A DNA stretch of 5,765 nucleotides, from positions 1-5,765 of the forward strand of contig JAFNFZ010000161.1 in the NCBI GenBank assembly GCA_017885485.1. The letters run 5' to 3'. The DNA comes from Chloroflexota bacterium (GTDB lineage: Bacteria > Chloroflexota > Dehalococcoidia > UBA2247 > RBG-13-53-26). A program made the position numbers and the translations under genes. Under the pieces are notes generated by a model. That model saw only the letters and a list, made by a program, of their open reading frames with translations. It made no database searches and had not been told where the DNA came from. Within the stretch, counting starts at the first letter, position 1. Each line of letters opens with the position of its first letter. Positions 5,007 through 5,765 of the stretch are shown in pieces.

Positions 5007-5765
5007 ATGAACGAAGTCCTGCAGGATCAATCAGTACCTTCGCTGATCACTGCCATCGAATCCAACCAGTTCGAGGCATTCCGTATCTTGGGCCGGCTGC
5101 CGGGGGCAGAAGTACATGAGGACCCCGATACACTCTGGCTAATCAGTGATATCCCCTATCCTCTCTTCAACAGCGTGTTTCGAGCCCATCTGTCCAATGC
5201 TGACGCTGCAATCGAGGCGGCCAAGGCCCGTTGCAGATCCAGAAATGTGCCGATGATGTGGTGGATCGGCCCGTCCACTGAACCGGCTGACCTGGGCATC
5301 AACTTGGCAGCTCATGGTTTCACCAGCGAAGAAGCATCTGGCATGGCGGCTGATCTACGCTTCCTGCCCGAAGACCTACCGGTTGACCCTGATCTTGTGA
5401 TTGAGCCTGTTAGGGATATTGAGGCGATGAAGAAGTGGTGCCGTCCGCTGTGCATCGGTTTTGAGATGCCGGATTTCGTCGGGGAGGCGTTTCTCGACCT
5501 GTCACGCAGCATTGGATTTGGTCTGGAATCACATTTCCAGCACTATATTGGCTGGTTGGACAGCAAGCCAGTGTCTGCGTCATCAATGTTTCTTGGGGCA
5601 GGTGTTGCAGGCATATACAATGTGGCGACAGTTCCGGAGGCCCGCCGCAAAGGGATCGGGGCTGCCATGACCCTGATGCCTTTGAATGAGGCGCGCAAGC
5701 TGGGATACCGGGTGGGTATTCTCCATTCCTCGCACATGGGAGTCTCAGTCTATCGCGCGCTGGGG
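5007..5765 (+). CDS. GNAT-family N-acetyltransferase (3' end cut off by window edge)
   Basis: GNAT enzymes transfer an acetyl group from acetyl-CoA to an amine on a small molecule, peptide or protein. The visible 253 residues are open to the right edge. The acetyl-CoA pyrophosphate-binding motif A is clear: a beta strand (GIYNVATV, 202-209) followed by PEARRKGIGAAM (210-221), which holds the R-x-x-G-x-G/A signature at R213, G216, G218 and A219. VSVYRALG (246-253) matches the motif B region that usually ends in YxxxGF, so perhaps 20-40 residues are missing. The first 130 residues contain MMWWIGPSTEP (83-93) and AAHGFTSEEASGMAADL (101-117). These resemble a degenerate N-terminal GNAT-like half seen in roughly 280-aa two-part GNAT proteins. 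ATG 5007 has AAGGGAG (4993-4999) seven bases upstream. The gene diverges from the 67-aa membrane protein gene. The substrate is unknown; neither antibiotic resistance nor a metabolic role can be claimed from sequence. Confidence 0.85.
   Translation, partial: MNEVLQDQSVPSLITAIESNQFEAFRILGRLPGAEVHEDPDTLWLISDIPYPLFNSVFRAHLSNADAAIEAAKARCRSRNVPMMWWIGPSTEPADLGINLAAHGFTSEEASGMAADLRFLPEDLPVDPDLVIEPVRDIEAMKKWCRPLCIGFEMPDFVGEAFLDLSRSIGFGLESHFQHYIGWLDSKPVSASSMFLGAGVAGIYNVATVPEARRKGIGAAMTLMPLNEARKLGYRVGILHSSHMGVSVYRALG

Overview
The window is bacterial chromosomal DNA of moderately high GC content. It is gene-dense, has clear Shine-Dalgarno sites and housekeeping genes, and shows no mobile-element, phage or CRISPR signature. 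The style of the FabF and CoA-transferase proteins and the frequent TTG/GTG starts suggest an uncultured anaerobe, perhaps Chloroflexota (Dehalococcoidia-like). That placement is a low-confidence inference and no marker gene here settles it.

Bases 1-3884 (minus strand) hold a tight three-gene operon read right to left: a promoter (3855-3884), a family I CoA-transferase/acetyl-CoA hydrolase (2492-3817), the condensing enzyme fabF (1236-2501), and recJ (1-1235), which runs off the left edge. The CoA-transferase and fabF overlap by 10 bp. fabF and recJ abut exactly and share a reading frame, separated only by a TAG codon. None of the three begins with ATG. The first two genes act on acyl thioesters; RecJ is a DNA-repair exonuclease that is probably just co-transcribed.

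Bases 4029-4718 (minus strand) hold two small membrane-protein genes that I do not recognise as named families. One (94 aa) has a DnaJ-type CxxCxGxG zinc-binding pair, a basic linker and a C-terminal membrane helix, with its own extended -10 promoter. The other (67 aa) is a two-helix protein with a near-ideal ribosome binding site and a perfect 15-bp intrinsic terminator. The terminator and the next promoter separate them into two transcription units.

Bases 4719-5006 form a divergent intergenic region with no convincing gene. It is rich in possible regulatory DNA: an inverted repeat (GTTTAC-9-GTAAAC), a tandem 12-bp repeat carrying GATATC, a third GATATC, and a candidate plus-strand promoter with a palindrome between its -35 and -10 boxes.

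Bases 5007-5765 (plus strand) hold a GNAT-family acetyltransferase cut by the right edge shortly after its acetyl-CoA-binding motif.

No strongly novel multi-gene system is visible. The least ordinary items are the two small membrane proteins and the repeat-rich control region before the GNAT gene.
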